DNA from: Paenibacillus aceris
GTDB taxonomy: Bacteria; Bacillota; Bacilli; Paenibacillales; NBRC-103111
DNA: 64,000 nucleotides
Reading direction: 5' to 3'
Assembly (NCBI RefSeq): GCF_017874035.1
Contig: NZ_JAGGKV010000012.1
Location: 170,316-234,315 of the forward strand
Of the stretch, positions 7,714-17,615 are shown one piece after another. Below the pieces are notes generated by a model that was given only the letters and a program-made list of their open reading frames with translations, searched no databases and was not told the DNA's origin. Every line of letters begins with the position of its first letter. Position 1 is the first letter of the stretch. A program made the position numbers and the translations under genes.

Positions 7714-8979
7714 ATGTTTGAACTAGATGCTAAGCAGTCACAATTCGATCTCGCGTCCCGCGTTCCGGTTAAAGTGCCAAAAGAGGCAGGAACGTGCGTG
7801 GAGTGGGTATCTTACTTTGATAAGCAATATGCGAATGCCAAGGTATATAATGCTTTTAGTGTCGAGGAATTGTATATGCGCGCCTGGGGACAGCTGAATC
7901 AGCTCGCAGATGAGTGGGAACCGACGATACGGGGGATTTACGATATTCAAGTAGTGTTGTATCTCATTCAGCTCTGTGATGCTTTGGCTGAGGCGAAGTC
8001 AGGTATGTATGATTTCTTCTATAATGCAGGCTATTATTTTTCCAAAATCGCGAAACACAGCCATGAACAGTTAACTTCCGTTCTTCGGGAGATCGATATG
8101 GAAAAAGCGCAAAAGAAGTACCCCGAACATTTGAAGGACCTTGCGTCTTACGTGGCTGTGCAGGCTGCTAAGGAATCAGAGGATTCCAATACCAAATGGT
8201 CTGAGACCAGTAAACTCCTGTGGTCCGGTTTGCTGAATGAGAAGAGTCTGGTAGCGGACGAGCTAGCCAGATTACGGCAGATTGCCGCCGATAGAGGGCG
8301 GGATAAGAGGACGCGTGAAGCTGCGGTCGTTGCTTTAGCGCATTTTGATATCTTGGCCGGCGAAGACGAAAATGCCTGGGATCGAGTGACGACAGGTTTT
8401 GATGAGATCAAGTCTCAGGATTGGTTCGGTTATTTGAGCACTTTTGTTAAGGAGCGGCAGTGGGGGCGGTTATTAAAGTGGCTCCGGTGGCTGAGACCCA
8501 TTATCCAACAGGAAGCGCTGCATCATGCAGATGAGTATTTGGATTTTTGGAGAGAGGCGGCAGCCTATGTTGATATTGACAAAGAGCACAGAGAAGTGAT
8601 GATAGGGCTGCTGCCCGCCAGTTATGGGCATTATGCCCGTTTCTTACTGGACAAAGAAGAATTTCAATCCTGGGCCGATTTGATTTTGGCGCTTCATGTA
8701 TCTCCCGAATACTTGGATTCGGCTGTCTTGAAAAAGGTCGAGAGAGCTGATGTTCGCGTGCTGCTGCCCATATATCATTATGCGGTGGAGGAAAGTATTC
8801 AGTATAAAAATCGCGACGGGTATAAACAAGCTGTTAAGCTGCTTAAAAAGTTGGCTGCTGCTTATAAAAAGCTGAAACAGACACCAAGATTCGAAGCGTA
8901 TTTGGTGCAGCTTATCAAGCAGTATTCGCGCTATCGCGCATTTCTCGAAGAATTACGGAAAGGGAAGCTATGGATATGA
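7714..8979 (+). CDS. Partner protein of the SNF2 helicase (SWIM-protein position, no SWIM motif)
   Basis: This 421-residue soluble helical protein overlaps the start of the SNF2 helicase gene by 10 bases, implying translational coupling and a shared function. In Bacillus and relatives the SNF2 helicase (YwqA type) is paired with a SWIM zinc-finger protein (YwqB type). This protein occupies that place and has a similar helical-repeat body. I cannot find the CxC...CxH zinc ligands, however, and the N-terminus begins directly with ELDAKQSQFDLASRV. It may have lost the SWIM domain. A TATAAT at 7673-7678 and a GGAGG ribosome site precede the ATG, so it is not truncated by assembly here. Confidence 0.65.
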   Translation: MFELDAKQSQFDLASRVPVKVPKEAGTCVEWVSYFDKQYANAKVYNAFSVEELYMRAWGQLNQLADEWEPTIRGIYDIQVVLYLIQLCDALAEAKSGMYDFFYNAGYYFSKIAKHSHEQLTSVLREIDMEKAQKKYPEHLKDLASYVAVQAAKESEDSNTKWSETSKLLWSGLLNEKSLVADELARLRQIAADRGRDKRTREAAVVALAHFDILAGEDENAWDRVTTGFDEIKSQDWFGYLSTFVKERQWGRLLKWLRWLRPIIQQEALHHADEYLDFWREAAAYVDIDKEHREVMIGLLPASYGHYARFLLDKEEFQSWADLILALHVSPEYLDSAVLKKVERADVRVLLPIYHYAVEESIQYKNRDGYKQAVKLLKKLAAAYKKLKQTPRFEAYLVQLIKQYSRYRAFLEELRKGKLWI

Positions 8980-11963
8980 TCAGCTTGTCACAGATACATA
9001 TTCGGGTACAAATGCTCCCAACTGGGAGCTTTGCCTTCTATGGGGAGACGGAGCAAGCCAATGAGGTTCCTGCCTATGTGCTGCGGAAACTGCTATTTGC
9101 TTGGCATGAAGGGTCTTTTTATGGCACACAGCTCGAAAGCATTCGAACCGGATATGGTGAAGCTTTAGTCGTAACGCCATATATGGCAATGGATTACTTG
9201 GCTGGACCGGGCGTTTTATTGCATGGGAAATTATCGTGGGATTCAGACGTGCTGTTAATGAAAAAAGGGGCCTCTCTGTTCAGAGAGGCGCTGGCTGCCG
9301 GTTGGTACAAGCCGTCTTTTCGGCATTGGCTGCTTCAAGGCGGCATAGGGTGGAAGCCGCAGCTGCCAGGTGCAAAACTGGGAGAGCTTGAGCAGCTTTA
9401 TGGCGGGCGGCTGGGTGAAGAGTTCTGGCTTGATTGGTTCAATACCGCTGCTGGGGAAAAGGTTAAAGAAGAGCCAGAGTCGGAGATTGGCGTGGCATGG
9501 AGCCGCTTATCGGAGGGGAATACACTGCTGAAGAAAGGGCCTGTCGCCGGTGTAAGCTGGATGCAGGAGCACGACTGGCTTCTGGCGATTGGCTGGAAAC
9601 AGGACGACACGCCGTACCGGATTTGCGTGCAGCTCGTGGAGCCCTATGTGGAAACCTATTTGGACGGGACGACGGCGGCCAAAGATAACGGAGCTGACTG
9701 GCGTCTAAGATTCATCGCGCAGGATCGTAGGGATGCGAACCGATTCGTGGAATTCAGCACGACGGGGAACAGTCTGGCCGGACGAGCTCCTGCAGCGTGG
9801 CAGGATAGTATTGAGGTAAAAATTCAGGAGCAAACGGATCGGGTCCTGCGTATTTTGCCACAGTTGGAGAGTGAGTACCAGCAGGGGAAAATCGTGGAGC
9901 AGCTGTCGGATGATGAGGCTTGGGAGTTTCTAACGGAATCGAGCCTACAGCTCGTTGCCGCCGGCATCTCGGTGTTCCTGCCTTCGTGGTGGGGAGAGCT
10001 CAGTCAAGGGCGCCCTGAACTGCGTGCGAAAGTACGGAGCTCCGTGGGGACATCACGTAAGCCGATGTTTGGCATGGACCATATCGTTCAATTCGACTGG
10101 CGGGTCGCTTTGGGCGGGATGGATCTGTCCGAGGAAGAGTTTCATCAAATTGCGGAGCAGAAAAAAAGGCTGATTTATATCCGCGGCAAATGGGTCCAGC
10201 TTGATCCAGCAGACCTGGAGCAGTTGAAAGCCGTGATGCGGCACAGGGATAGAAGGAAGGGACTCTCCTTTCGGGATGTTTTGGAGATGCATTTGATGGA
10301 AGGAGAGGGAGATTCTCTAAGTATGAACCCTCAACTTTCCGAGACCTCTCAAGACGGGAAATTGGAGCGAGAGTTCAAAGTTACCATTGAGCTTAACAGC
10401 TCACTAAGGACTTTGCTGAGGAAGCTGAATCAACGAAAATCAATACCGCTTGCCCGCATTGACGGCCTGGAGGCTGATCTGCGGCCTTATCAGGCGGAGG
10501 GGGTGTCTTGGCTCCTTTTTCTGAGAGAGATTGGGCTGGGCGGGTGTCTGGCCGATGATATGGGGCTTGGGAAGACGGTGCAGTTTATTGCTTATTTGTT
10601 GGCGCTGAAAACAATAATTCCCTCACAAAGTCCGGCACCCTCCCTGCTGATTTGTCCAACATCCGTCCTTGGCAACTGGCAAAAAGAGCTTGAGCGCTTC
10701 GCGCCGTCTCTCAAGGTTCATCTCCATTATGGAGCACAGCGCCCCAAAGGGGAGGCTTTCGAAGCTTCCGTGGCAGGCGCAGACCTCGTAATAACCTCTT
10801 ACAACATCGCTCAGTTGGATGAGGACGAATTATCGAGCTTGGCTTGGAACACGCTTTGTTTGGACGAGGCACAAAATATCAAAAATGCCTATACCAAGCA
10901 ATCCCAAGCGATTCGCAGCCTGGAGGCTCTACACCGGATAGCTTTGACAGGGACACCGATGGAGAATCGCTTGACCGAGCTTTGGTCGATATTTGATTTT
11001 ATCAATCCAGGGTACCTCGGGACGCTGAGGCACTTCAATCATCACTATGTGGGACCTATTGAAAAAAGCACCGACGGCTCGCCGGGATTGACTTCGCGCG
11101 TTCAGCGTTTAATCCGCCCGTTCTTGCTAAGGCGCGTCAAGAAAGATCCGGCGATTCAGCTGGATTTGCCGGAGAAGGTGGAGTCCAAAGCTTATGTGGC
11201 TTTGACTCCCGAGCAGGCAGCGCTGTACGAGAACGTCGTGCAGAGCATGATGGAGAGACTTGATAGCCTTTCCGTCATGGAGAAGAAAGGGCTCATTCTT
11301 GCTTCGCTAATGAAGCTGAAGCAGATTTGTGATCATCCTTCGTTGTTATTGAAGGATGGAGATCGTCCGGGGGAAGTTGGAGCACCCGGAGTGGAGAGAG
11401 CGGTACGCTCAGCGAAGCTGGAGCGCCTGCTTGAAATGCTTGACGAACTGAGGAGCGATGGAGGCGGCTGCCTCATCTTCACCCAGTTCGTCGAGATGGG
11501 CCACCTCCTGCAGCGCGTTATCGCGCAGGAGCGGGGGGAGCCCGTGCAGTTTTTGCACGGGGGAGTAGCCAAGGCGAAGCGCGATGAGAAGATCGCGCGC
11601 TTCCAGGACGAGGCGCTCCCGGAGGGGGAGCGCTGTAGAATCTTCATCCTCTCGCTGAAGGCAGGAGGAACCGGTTTAAACCTCACCGCGGCGAACCATG
11701 TTTTCCACTATGACCGCTGGTGGAACCCCGCCGTGGAAAACCAGGCCACGGACCGTGCCTTTCGCATCGGCCAGACCCGCGATGTGCAGGTGCACAAGTT
11801 CATCACATTGGGCACGCTCGAAGAGCGTATCGATGAGATGATCGAACGCAAAAAAGGCCTCAGCGATCAAATCGTCGGTACCGGTGAGAGCTGGGTCACA
11901 GAGATGTCGACGAGTGAGCTGCGGGAGCTGTTCTCACTTCGGCGGGAGTGGGTGGAGAAGTAA
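8970..11963 (+). CDS. SNF2/RapA-family DEAD-like helicase
   Basis: This 997-residue Swi2/Snf2 ATPase has a P-loop DDMGLGKT near 530, Walker B DEAQ near 632, motif III TGTPMENRLTELWS near 660, and a C-terminal helicase domain ending with QATDRAFRIGQT near 925. The first 450 residues form the bacterial SNF2-associated region (DUF3670-like). Proteins of this kind translocate on DNA and remodel protein-DNA complexes, and they are linked to transcription recycling or repair. All core motifs are intact. The gene overlaps its upstream partner and ends at a shared convergent terminator. Confidence 0.92.
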   Translation: MDMISLSQIHIRVQMLPTGSFAFYGETEQANEVPAYVLRKLLFAWHEGSFYGTQLESIRTGYGEALVVTPYMAMDYLAGPGVLLHGKLSWDSDVLLMKKGASLFREALAAGWYKPSFRHWLLQGGIGWKPQLPGAKLGELEQLYGGRLGEEFWLDWFNTAAGEKVKEEPESEIGVAWSRLSEGNTLLKKGPVAGVSWMQEHDWLLAIGWKQDDTPYRICVQLVEPYVETYLDGTTAAKDNGADWRLRFIAQDRRDANRFVEFSTTGNSLAGRAPAAWQDSIEVKIQEQTDRVLRILPQLESEYQQGKIVEQLSDDEAWEFLTESSLQLVAAGISVFLPSWWGELSQGRPELRAKVRSSVGTSRKPMFGMDHIVQFDWRVALGGMDLSEEEFHQIAEQKKRLIYIRGKWVQLDPADLEQLKAVMRHRDRRKGLSFRDVLEMHLMEGEGDSLSMNPQLSETSQDGKLEREFKVTIELNSSLRTLLRKLNQRKSIPLARIDGLEADLRPYQAEGVSWLLFLREIGLGGCLADDMGLGKTVQFIAYLLALKTIIPSQSPAPSLLICPTSVLGNWQKELERFAPSLKVHLHYGAQRPKGEAFEASVAGADLVITSYNIAQLDEDELSSLAWNTLCLDEAQNIKNAYTKQSQAIRSLEALHRIALTGTPMENRLTELWSIFDFINPGYLGTLRHFNHHYVGPIEKSTDGSPGLTSRVQRLIRPFLLRRVKKDPAIQLDLPEKVESKAYVALTPEQAALYENVVQSMMERLDSLSVMEKKGLILASLMKLKQICDHPSLLLKDGDRPGEVGAPGVERAVRSAKLERLLEMLDELRSDGGGCLIFTQFVEMGHLLQRVIAQERGEPVQFLHGGVAKAKRDEKIARFQDEALPEGERCRIFILSLKAGGTGLNLTAANHVFHYDRWWNPAVENQATDRAFRIGQTRDVQVHKFITLGTLEERIDEMIERKKGLSDQIVGTGESWVTEMSTSELRELFSLRREWVEK

Positions 11964-11964
11964 T

Positions 11965-12002
11965 AACAAAGAAGCGCCGCATCATCGCGGCGCTTCTTTG
12001 TT
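11965..12002. terminator. Perfect 16-bp convergent terminator
   Basis: AACAAAGAAGCGCCGC (11965-11980) and its exact complement (11987-12002) enclose ATCATC. It terminates both the SNF2 gene and the minus-strand polymerase gene, whose stop codon overlaps the right arm. Confidence 0.9.
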
Positions 12003-14517
12003 ATTTTGGAAAGTTTGAAGCAACAATGGCATCGATGTTTTGCTTTTCAGCAGGATCTTTAGCGATCAGCTTATCCAGCAAAGCCTGATCTTTCGAACCT
12101 TGCTTTTGAAGAGCGGCCAAATACCATCTAATCAGAACACGATTCGTTTGATCATCTAGGTTATCATTTATATGCGGTTGGATCGTTGCGGCAGCACCAG
12201 CGTAATCTCCACGCATATAGTTGATCTGCCCAACGTTCAAAGCCATATTTGGAGTAACCGCAAATTCGCGGCCCTGTGCCTGTTCTTTAGGCAGGTTTTT
12301 CAGAGAATCAACACGAGCAAGAACTTCTTTGTACGTTGCAAGAGCATCATCAAGTCTTTTATTGAATTCCTGTGTATTATTTTTTTCATTTGCTTGATTT
12401 GCAAGATCAATGTTCAGAGCGATACTTTTTTCATACATCTCCGTGTACCACGGGTAGTTAGGAATTTGGGATTGGGACCAAGCCAGCGCTTCCTCGCGCT
12501 TTCCTTTGAGCAGAAGCATATTGAGCTGCTGTAACGCTACAATGCGGTTATGCGGCTCTTTCTTCAATAGCTGATTTAGAAGATCTTGTGCTTGATTGAA
12601 GAAAGGTTCTGCTTTCGCGGGATCTTCCTTTTGCATTTGATTATAAACCTGAAGCAGAATACCGATTCTGCTGACTTGACCTGTTAATAAATAATCAGGA
12701 TGAGCTGGATGCAAGGAAATCGCTTTGTCCAATGGAGCAACAATTTGATTGTAATCCTGAGACTTTTTAACGACCTCAATTGTTTCTTTATATGATCCAT
12801 TCGCCGAAACGAGCTGAGCAGAGATATAGAACATCACAATCGACAAAACTGCCAGCAGTGCCGGGAACATTTTGTGAATTGCAGCAGAATCAGATTTAAA
12901 ACGCAGCGGAGCTGACGAAACGTTACTGAGCAGTCCGCCAAGAGCAAGGAACAGAATAGCGCCCAGGTAGACATAACTCAAATCGAAGTCAATCATACTG
13001 TGGACCAAGAGAGAAATCGCTACAATGAAAAATAAGAAGTGCAGATCTCGTTTCTCTTGTGAACTTTTGATGTAACTTCGAATATAGAAGGCAAAAACCG
13101 CGAGAACGAATCCAACGAATACAAGAAAACCTAGCGCTCCGACCTCAACCAAATACTGCAGTGCGAAGTTGTGAGCCTGACGGCTTGTATAAGGATTGTT
13201 TTGATACTTTTCATATAAAGCAGCCCACGCGCCGCCACCGGCACCAATAACCGGATAATCAGACCACAGTTTCACGGCATCCTTATAAAAAGTACCGCGC
13301 TCTAGAACACTGTGCTGCTGGAAGTTAATATTTTCGATCCGTGTTTTCACGTTGTCTGGAAGAATGTTTTTAAAGCCTGTGTCACTTAGGATTAGGATAG
13401 CTCCTAGTACACCAACGATAATCGCAGCAATAGGAAGAATGAAAGTTGCATATTTTTTAGCATCGAAACGAGCTGTAACACGCTCAAGCCACGGAGCTAC
13501 AAAGAGTTGAATAACGATTGCTAGCACAGTGAAAACTACGGAAGCAAGCAACAGAATTGACCAACCATGCCATGATTCTGAAGCACTAGGTTGTTTTTGC
13601 AAGCCAATACCGATATCTGTCACCTTTTGAAGAATAAGTAAAGATGTTATAAATGCTAGCCCGAACTGAATGAGAGCAAGAATTTGCCGGCTGATCGATA
13701 AGAAGAACAAAATAATTAGCAAAATAACAGGAATAACGACAATCGCACCGCGGGAAAGTGTGAGCCAGAAAGATACAATCATTGGCACCATCATGAGTGC
13801 GTGCGGCAGAACGGAATACCATTTGTGAGTTTTTATAATAAAAAATAAAGATCCAAAAAATAACATAATCAAGTAAGCCGCATATGTGTTAGCATATTGG
13901 AAGACGGATGTAAGCCTAAGACCATAAGATTCTGACATGACGACATCTCTATATACTAGTGGGTTGTTCTGATCCATAAGAGCAAACCATCCAAATAAAT
14001 GGCCAGCAAAATTCCCATTACCGAACAAATAAAGAAGTCCAAAAATAACAATAACATAACCGGAAATCATTAAAATTCCAGCAACAATTAATGTGCCTAG
14101 TTTGTTTTTCGTCAAGAAAACACCTAGTATAAAGAATGTTGCATATAGTATTTGAATGTAAATCATGTTCGTTGCTAAATAATGCGAGGCTGCATGCGAT
14201 AGTGAAATGACGTATGTCAGTGGCATCAACATGACCATAATGGTAAGCAAATCTTTACGCTCTTTGAGTTTATAAATAAAAAATCCTAAGATAGCAAGTA
14301 ACAGTAAGATGATGGAAGACCATGCCGATGCCGAGTAAATCGAACGCTCGAAATCATAAGTACCTCCATTAAACAACGCCCGCTGAAAAGGCGCCCAGAT
14401 AAGAAAAAAGCCAGCTAAAGTGGTCAAAATCCAAAAGATTACCGATGTCTTGTCTGTAGTTATCGTTCCGTTTGTTTTCGCTCGCGCAGACGCGTATGTA
14501 TTCTTGCTTGCACTCAT
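12001..14517 (-). CDS. O-antigen ligase/polymerase-like (Wzy_C) membrane protein with TPR tail
   Basis: This 838-residue protein has about a dozen hydrophobic segments up to residue 570. The characteristic Wzy_C/WaaL loop lies around 410-450 (RGTFYKDAVKLWSDYPVIGA, then GGGAWAALYE and RQAHNFALQYLVEVG). A soluble C-terminal region (about 590-838) follows, made of TPR-like helices. Members of the family join lipid-linked glycans to acceptors or polymerise repeat units at the outer face of the membrane. The gene is read opposite to the rest of the polysaccharide cluster and starts back to back with the first glycosyltransferase gene, so the 160-base gap probably holds divergent promoters. AAGGAG precedes the ATG. 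Confidence 0.85.
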   Translation of the reverse strand: MSASKNTYASARAKTNGTITTDKTSVIFWILTTLAGFFLIWAPFQRALFNGGTYDFERSIYSASAWSSIILLLLAILGFFIYKLKERKDLLTIMVMLMPLTYVISLSHAASHYLATNMIYIQILYATFFILGVFLTKNKLGTLIVAGILMISGYVIVIFGLLYLFGNGNFAGHLFGWFALMDQNNPLVYRDVVMSESYGLRLTSVFQYANTYAAYLIMLFFGSLFFIIKTHKWYSVLPHALMMVPMIVSFWLTLSRGAIVVIPVILLIILFFLSISRQILALIQFGLAFITSLLILQKVTDIGIGLQKQPSASESWHGWSILLLASVVFTVLAIVIQLFVAPWLERVTARFDAKKYATFILPIAAIIVGVLGAILILSDTGFKNILPDNVKTRIENINFQQHSVLERGTFYKDAVKLWSDYPVIGAGGGAWAALYEKYQNNPYTSRQAHNFALQYLVEVGALGFLVFVGFVLAVFAFYIRSYIKSSQEKRDLHFLFFIVAISLLVHSMIDFDLSYVYLGAILFLALGGLLSNVSSAPLRFKSDSAAIHKMFPALLAVLSIVMFYISAQLVSANGSYKETIEVVKKSQDYNQIVAPLDKAISLHPAHPDYLLTGQVSRIGILLQVYNQMQKEDPAKAEPFFNQAQDLLNQLLKKEPHNRIVALQQLNMLLLKGKREEALAWSQSQIPNYPWYTEMYEKSIALNIDLANQANEKNNTQEFNKRLDDALATYKEVLARVDSLKNLPKEQAQGREFAVTPNMALNVGQINYMRGDYAGAAATIQPHINDNLDDQTNRVLIRWYLAALQKQGSKDQALLDKLIAKDPAEKQNIDAIVASNFPK

Positions 14518-14679
14518 GACAATTTGTCTCCTTCTTTGCTATCGTTCGAGTTTATTTTAGCATACTGGAAGAGGGTTTCCAAATAATTAATCATAATATG
14601 TAGTATTAATGATTGTGTTTTTGCTATACTCGTATTAATGGATGTTCTGGGAGTATTATTGGTATAGGGGAAAAGTAAA

Positions 14680-15501
14680 GTGACGATGGTTTCAGTTATT
14701 ATGAGTGTGTTTAATACGAATGATGAAACACTACTTCAACATTCTATTCAATCTATTATATCCCAAACTTTTTCTAATTTTGAATTTATTATTTGCGATG
14801 ATGGTTCTACTGATGGTACCTATGAAATTCTAGAAACTATTAGCAAGGGCGACAGCAGGATCAAGCTTATTAAAAATGAAACAAACCTGAGGGCAGCCAC
14901 GGCTCGAAACCGTTGTATATCTCTAAGCAAAGGGAAGTACATAGCGGTTATGGACGCAGATGATTATTCAGCTGTAAATAGACTTCAGATCCAGGTGGAT
15001 TTTCTAGAGAATAATAAGGAAATTGACTTTGTCGGAAGTGGTGCCGATTTATACAATGAGAATGGCATATGGGGTCACCGTAAATATAATAGTACCCCTG
15101 AAAATAAAGATTTTCTATTTGTATTACCCTTTATCCACGCTTCGGTCATGTTTCGTAAAAAAGCTCTGAAGGCAGTCGGCGGATATCGTGTAGCAAAGGA
15201 AACGATTCGAACTGAAGATTACGATTTATTTATGCGCCTATATGCTAATGGTTATAAGGGAGTGAATCTTGAAGACACGCTATACTTTATAAATGAGGAC
15301 CAGTCTCTGTACAAACGAAGAAAATATTATCACAAATTTAATGAGGCTGTGGTCAGATATAAAGGTTTTCGCGCACTTGGATTGATGCCAGGAGGCTTTT
15401 TATATGTAATTAAGCCACTTATTGTCGGTTTGATTCCGCTGTCAATACTAAATTTGCTGAAAGATAAGTACTATAGACATAAGAAGTTGGTGGATAAATG
15501 A
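14680..15501 (+). CDS. GT2 family glycosyltransferase
   Basis: This is a GT-A fold inverting transferase of about 273 residues. The N-terminus reads VSVIMSVFNTNDE. The nucleotide-binding region has CDDGSTDGTYEIL near 40 and the metal site MDADD near 93. The C-terminal part (KPLIVGLIPLSILNLL) is hydrophobic and may anchor it to the membrane. GTG (14680) and ATG (14686) are both possible starts. An AGGGG lies shortly upstream. Its stop overlaps the next GT2 gene by four bases (ATGA), so the two are translationally coupled. The sugar donor and acceptor cannot be told from sequence. Confidence 0.85.
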   Translation: MTMVSVIMSVFNTNDETLLQHSIQSIISQTFSNFEFIICDDGSTDGTYEILETISKGDSRIKLIKNETNLRAATARNRCISLSKGKYIAVMDADDYSAVNRLQIQVDFLENNKEIDFVGSGADLYNENGIWGHRKYNSTPENKDFLFVLPFIHASVMFRKKALKAVGGYRVAKETIRTEDYDLFMRLYANGYKGVNLEDTLYFINEDQSLYKRRKYYHKFNEAVVRYKGFRALGLMPGGFLYVIKPLIVGLIPLSILNLLKDKYYRHKKLVDK

Positions 15502-16505
15502 TTTCCCCAAAAGTATCGATTGTTATTCCCGTTTACAATGGATCAAACTTTTTGAAAGAGGCTATTGACAGCGCGTTGGCACAGACTTACTCCAACATTG
15601 AGATTATTGTTGTAAACGATGGCTCAACTGATAATGGCTCAACCGATACTATTGCCAGGTCTTATGGAGATAGGATTCGTTATTTCTCAAAGTCTAATGG
15701 AGGCGTGTCAACAGCTTTAAATCTGGGGATCGAGAAGATGACAGGTGATTATTTTTCTTGGTTAAGTCATGATGACGTGTATAAGCCTGAAAAGGTGGCT
15801 AAACAAGTTGAATTTCTACAAAGCCTCGAAGGTGGAGACAGCATGAAAACCATAGTTTATAGTGGGTATGAATTGATTAATGATAAATCCAGAACAATTG
15901 ATATTGTAGATTTCTCTAAGCTTTATGAAATTTATCAATTATCTACCCCTCTTTTTCCCATTTTTAGAGGTCTTGCAAATGGATGTACAATGCTCATTCC
16001 AAAAAGCCATTTTGATCGGGTTGGCTTGTTCGATGATCAGTTAAAGACAACTCAAGATTATGAGTTGTGGTTTAGAATGTTTCGAGGAGGTAGTGTTAAG
16101 TTCAGCCCTGGGACTTATCTAAAATCGCGTGTTCATCCTAATCAGACAGGTAGGACAAATAAAGAACATATTGTTGAATGTGAAAAATTATGGATTGCGA
16201 TGTTAAATGAAGTAAGCGATGAAGAAATGTGTGAAATGGAGGGGACCCCTTATCATTTTTACATAAGAACGGCAGAATTTCTTGAAAAACATTCTACTTA
16301 CTGGGCAGCCGTAGAACATTCAAGGAAGCTCGCTGAAAATGAGATTAATATAAATAGTGGTAAAATACCGATTGAAAAAATGCGATCCACGGTGCCAACA
16401 TCAATGTCAACGGGTGGAATATACTATAAGTTTCTTAGGGTTTTACATCACGTAAGAAGCGACGGTTATTTAGTCACTACAAAAAAAATATTAAAGAAGT
16501 TTTAA
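15498..16505 (+). CDS. GT2 family glycosyltransferase, paralogue of the N-terminal half of the GT2-GT4 fusion
   Basis: The 335-residue protein has VSIVIPVYNGSNFLKEAIDS at the start and VVNDGSTDNGSTDT near 38, where the GSTD motif is duplicated. The metal-binding region reads WLSHDDVY near 90. Residues 5-110 closely match the first domain of the protein at 22291-24756 (shared YNGSN, ALNxGIEKM, YFSWLSHDD). The two genes therefore arose by duplication within the cluster. It overlaps the preceding GT2 gene by ATGA. It probably adds one sugar of the repeat unit at the cytoplasmic membrane. Confidence 0.85.
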   Translation: MISPKVSIVIPVYNGSNFLKEAIDSALAQTYSNIEIIVVNDGSTDNGSTDTIARSYGDRIRYFSKSNGGVSTALNLGIEKMTGDYFSWLSHDDVYKPEKVAKQVEFLQSLEGGDSMKTIVYSGYELINDKSRTIDIVDFSKLYEIYQLSTPLFPIFRGLANGCTMLIPKSHFDRVGLFDDQLKTTQDYELWFRMFRGGSVKFSPGTYLKSRVHPNQTGRTNKEHIVECEKLWIAMLNEVSDEEMCEMEGTPYHFYIRTAEFLEKHSTYWAAVEHSRKLAENEININSGKIPIEKMRSTVPTSMSTGGIYYKFLRVLHHVRSDGYLVTTKKILKKF

Positions 16506-16582
16506 TAGATACAGAAAATGAGAATGCAAAAGCAAAGTATAAGTTTAGATGAAAATGATTTCAGAACTTAGGAGTGAGAAAA

Positions 16583-17614
16583 TTGTTTAAAGATAAAACA
16601 TTACTTATTACTGGTGGTACAGGTTCTTTCGGCAATGCTGTCCTTCGGCGTTTCTTAAACAGTGATATAAAAGAAATTCGTATATTTTCCCGTGATGAGA
16701 AAAAACAGGATGATCTTCGAAATGAATATAAAAATCCAAAGATCAAATTTTATGTTGGAGATGTTCGAGAATATTCTAGTGTAGCAGCAGCAATGGGAGG
16801 TGTTGACTACGTTTTTCACGCGGCGGCCCTAAAGCAAGTACCTTCCTGTGAGTTTTTTCCCTTGGAGGCTGTTCGCACTAACGTGCTAGGTACCGAAAAT
16901 GTTTTAAATGCAGCAATAGCTAATCAAGTGAAAAAAGTAATATGCCTTTCTACCGATAAAGCAGTTTATCCAATAAACGCTATGGGAATGTCAAAAGCTA
17001 TGATGGAGAAGCTAGCTGTTTCTAAGGCCAGAATGGGATCAAATCACAATACGATTATCTCCGTCACGCGATACGGCAATGTAATGGCATCTCGAGGGTC
17101 TGTTATTCCATTATTCACCAAACAACTTAAAACAGGCCAGTCTTTAACAATTACAGACCCTAATATGACTAGATTTATGATGTCCTTAGATGATGCTATA
17201 GATTTGGTTTTGTTTGCCTTTGAACATGCAAAGGGCGGGGAACTTTTTATACAGAAAGCCCCAGCCGCAACTATCGAGGTATTGGCAGAGGCCATGCGTG
17301 AAGTATTCGATATAAACGCGGACATTACTTGTATTGGAACTCGTCATGGTGAGAAATTATACGAGACACTCCTTACACGTGAAGAAAATGTAAAGGCTTC
17401 TGATTTAGGTCGATATTATATGGTTCCAATGGATGATCGCGACTTAAACTATGGAAAATTTTTCGTGGATGGGGAAAAAATAATTACAGAAGCAGAGGAC
17501 TATAACTCTCACAATACCGATAGGTTGAATAAGGATCAAATGGTCGACATGCTTAAGAAACTTGATTATATACAGAATGAAATGAAAACTAAGGCATATG
17601 GTGAGGGCTATTAA
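16583..17614 (+). CDS. UDP-GlcNAc 4,6-dehydratase/5-epimerase (CapE/FnlA type)
   Basis: This extended SDR enzyme has TGGTGSFGNAVLRRFL near 10, FSRDEKKQDDLR near 36, HAAALKQVPSCEFFPLEA near 80, and the modified catalytic triad region STDKAVYPINAMGMSKAMME. It is closest in pattern to Staphylococcus Cap5E/Cap8E, which makes UDP-2-acetamido-2,6-dideoxy-L-arabino-4-hexulose from UDP-GlcNAc. I favour the TTG at 16583, giving LFKDKTLLITGG, because the AGGAG at 16570-16574 overlaps the GTG at 16574 and cannot serve it. It starts a three-gene nucleotide-sugar set followed by an epimerase and a reductase. Confidence 0.88.
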   Translation: MFKDKTLLITGGTGSFGNAVLRRFLNSDIKEIRIFSRDEKKQDDLRNEYKNPKIKFYVGDVREYSSVAAAMGGVDYVFHAAALKQVPSCEFFPLEAVRTNVLGTENVLNAAIANQVKKVICLSTDKAVYPINAMGMSKAMMEKLAVSKARMGSNHNTIISVTRYGNVMASRGSVIPLFTKQLKTGQSLTITDPNMTRFMMSLDDAIDLVLFAFEHAKGGELFIQKAPAATIEVLAEAMREVFDINADITCIGTRHGEKLYETLLTREENVKASDLGRYYMVPMDDRDLNYGKFFVDGEKIITEAEDYNSHNTDRLNKDQMVDMLKKLDYIQNEMKTKAYGEGY

Positions 17615-17615
17615 T

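Noticed and set aside
14540..14679. Divergent promoter with TATACT at 14625-14630
   Set aside because: A -10 is visible, but no convincing -35 lies at the right distance, so it was not listed as a promoter.
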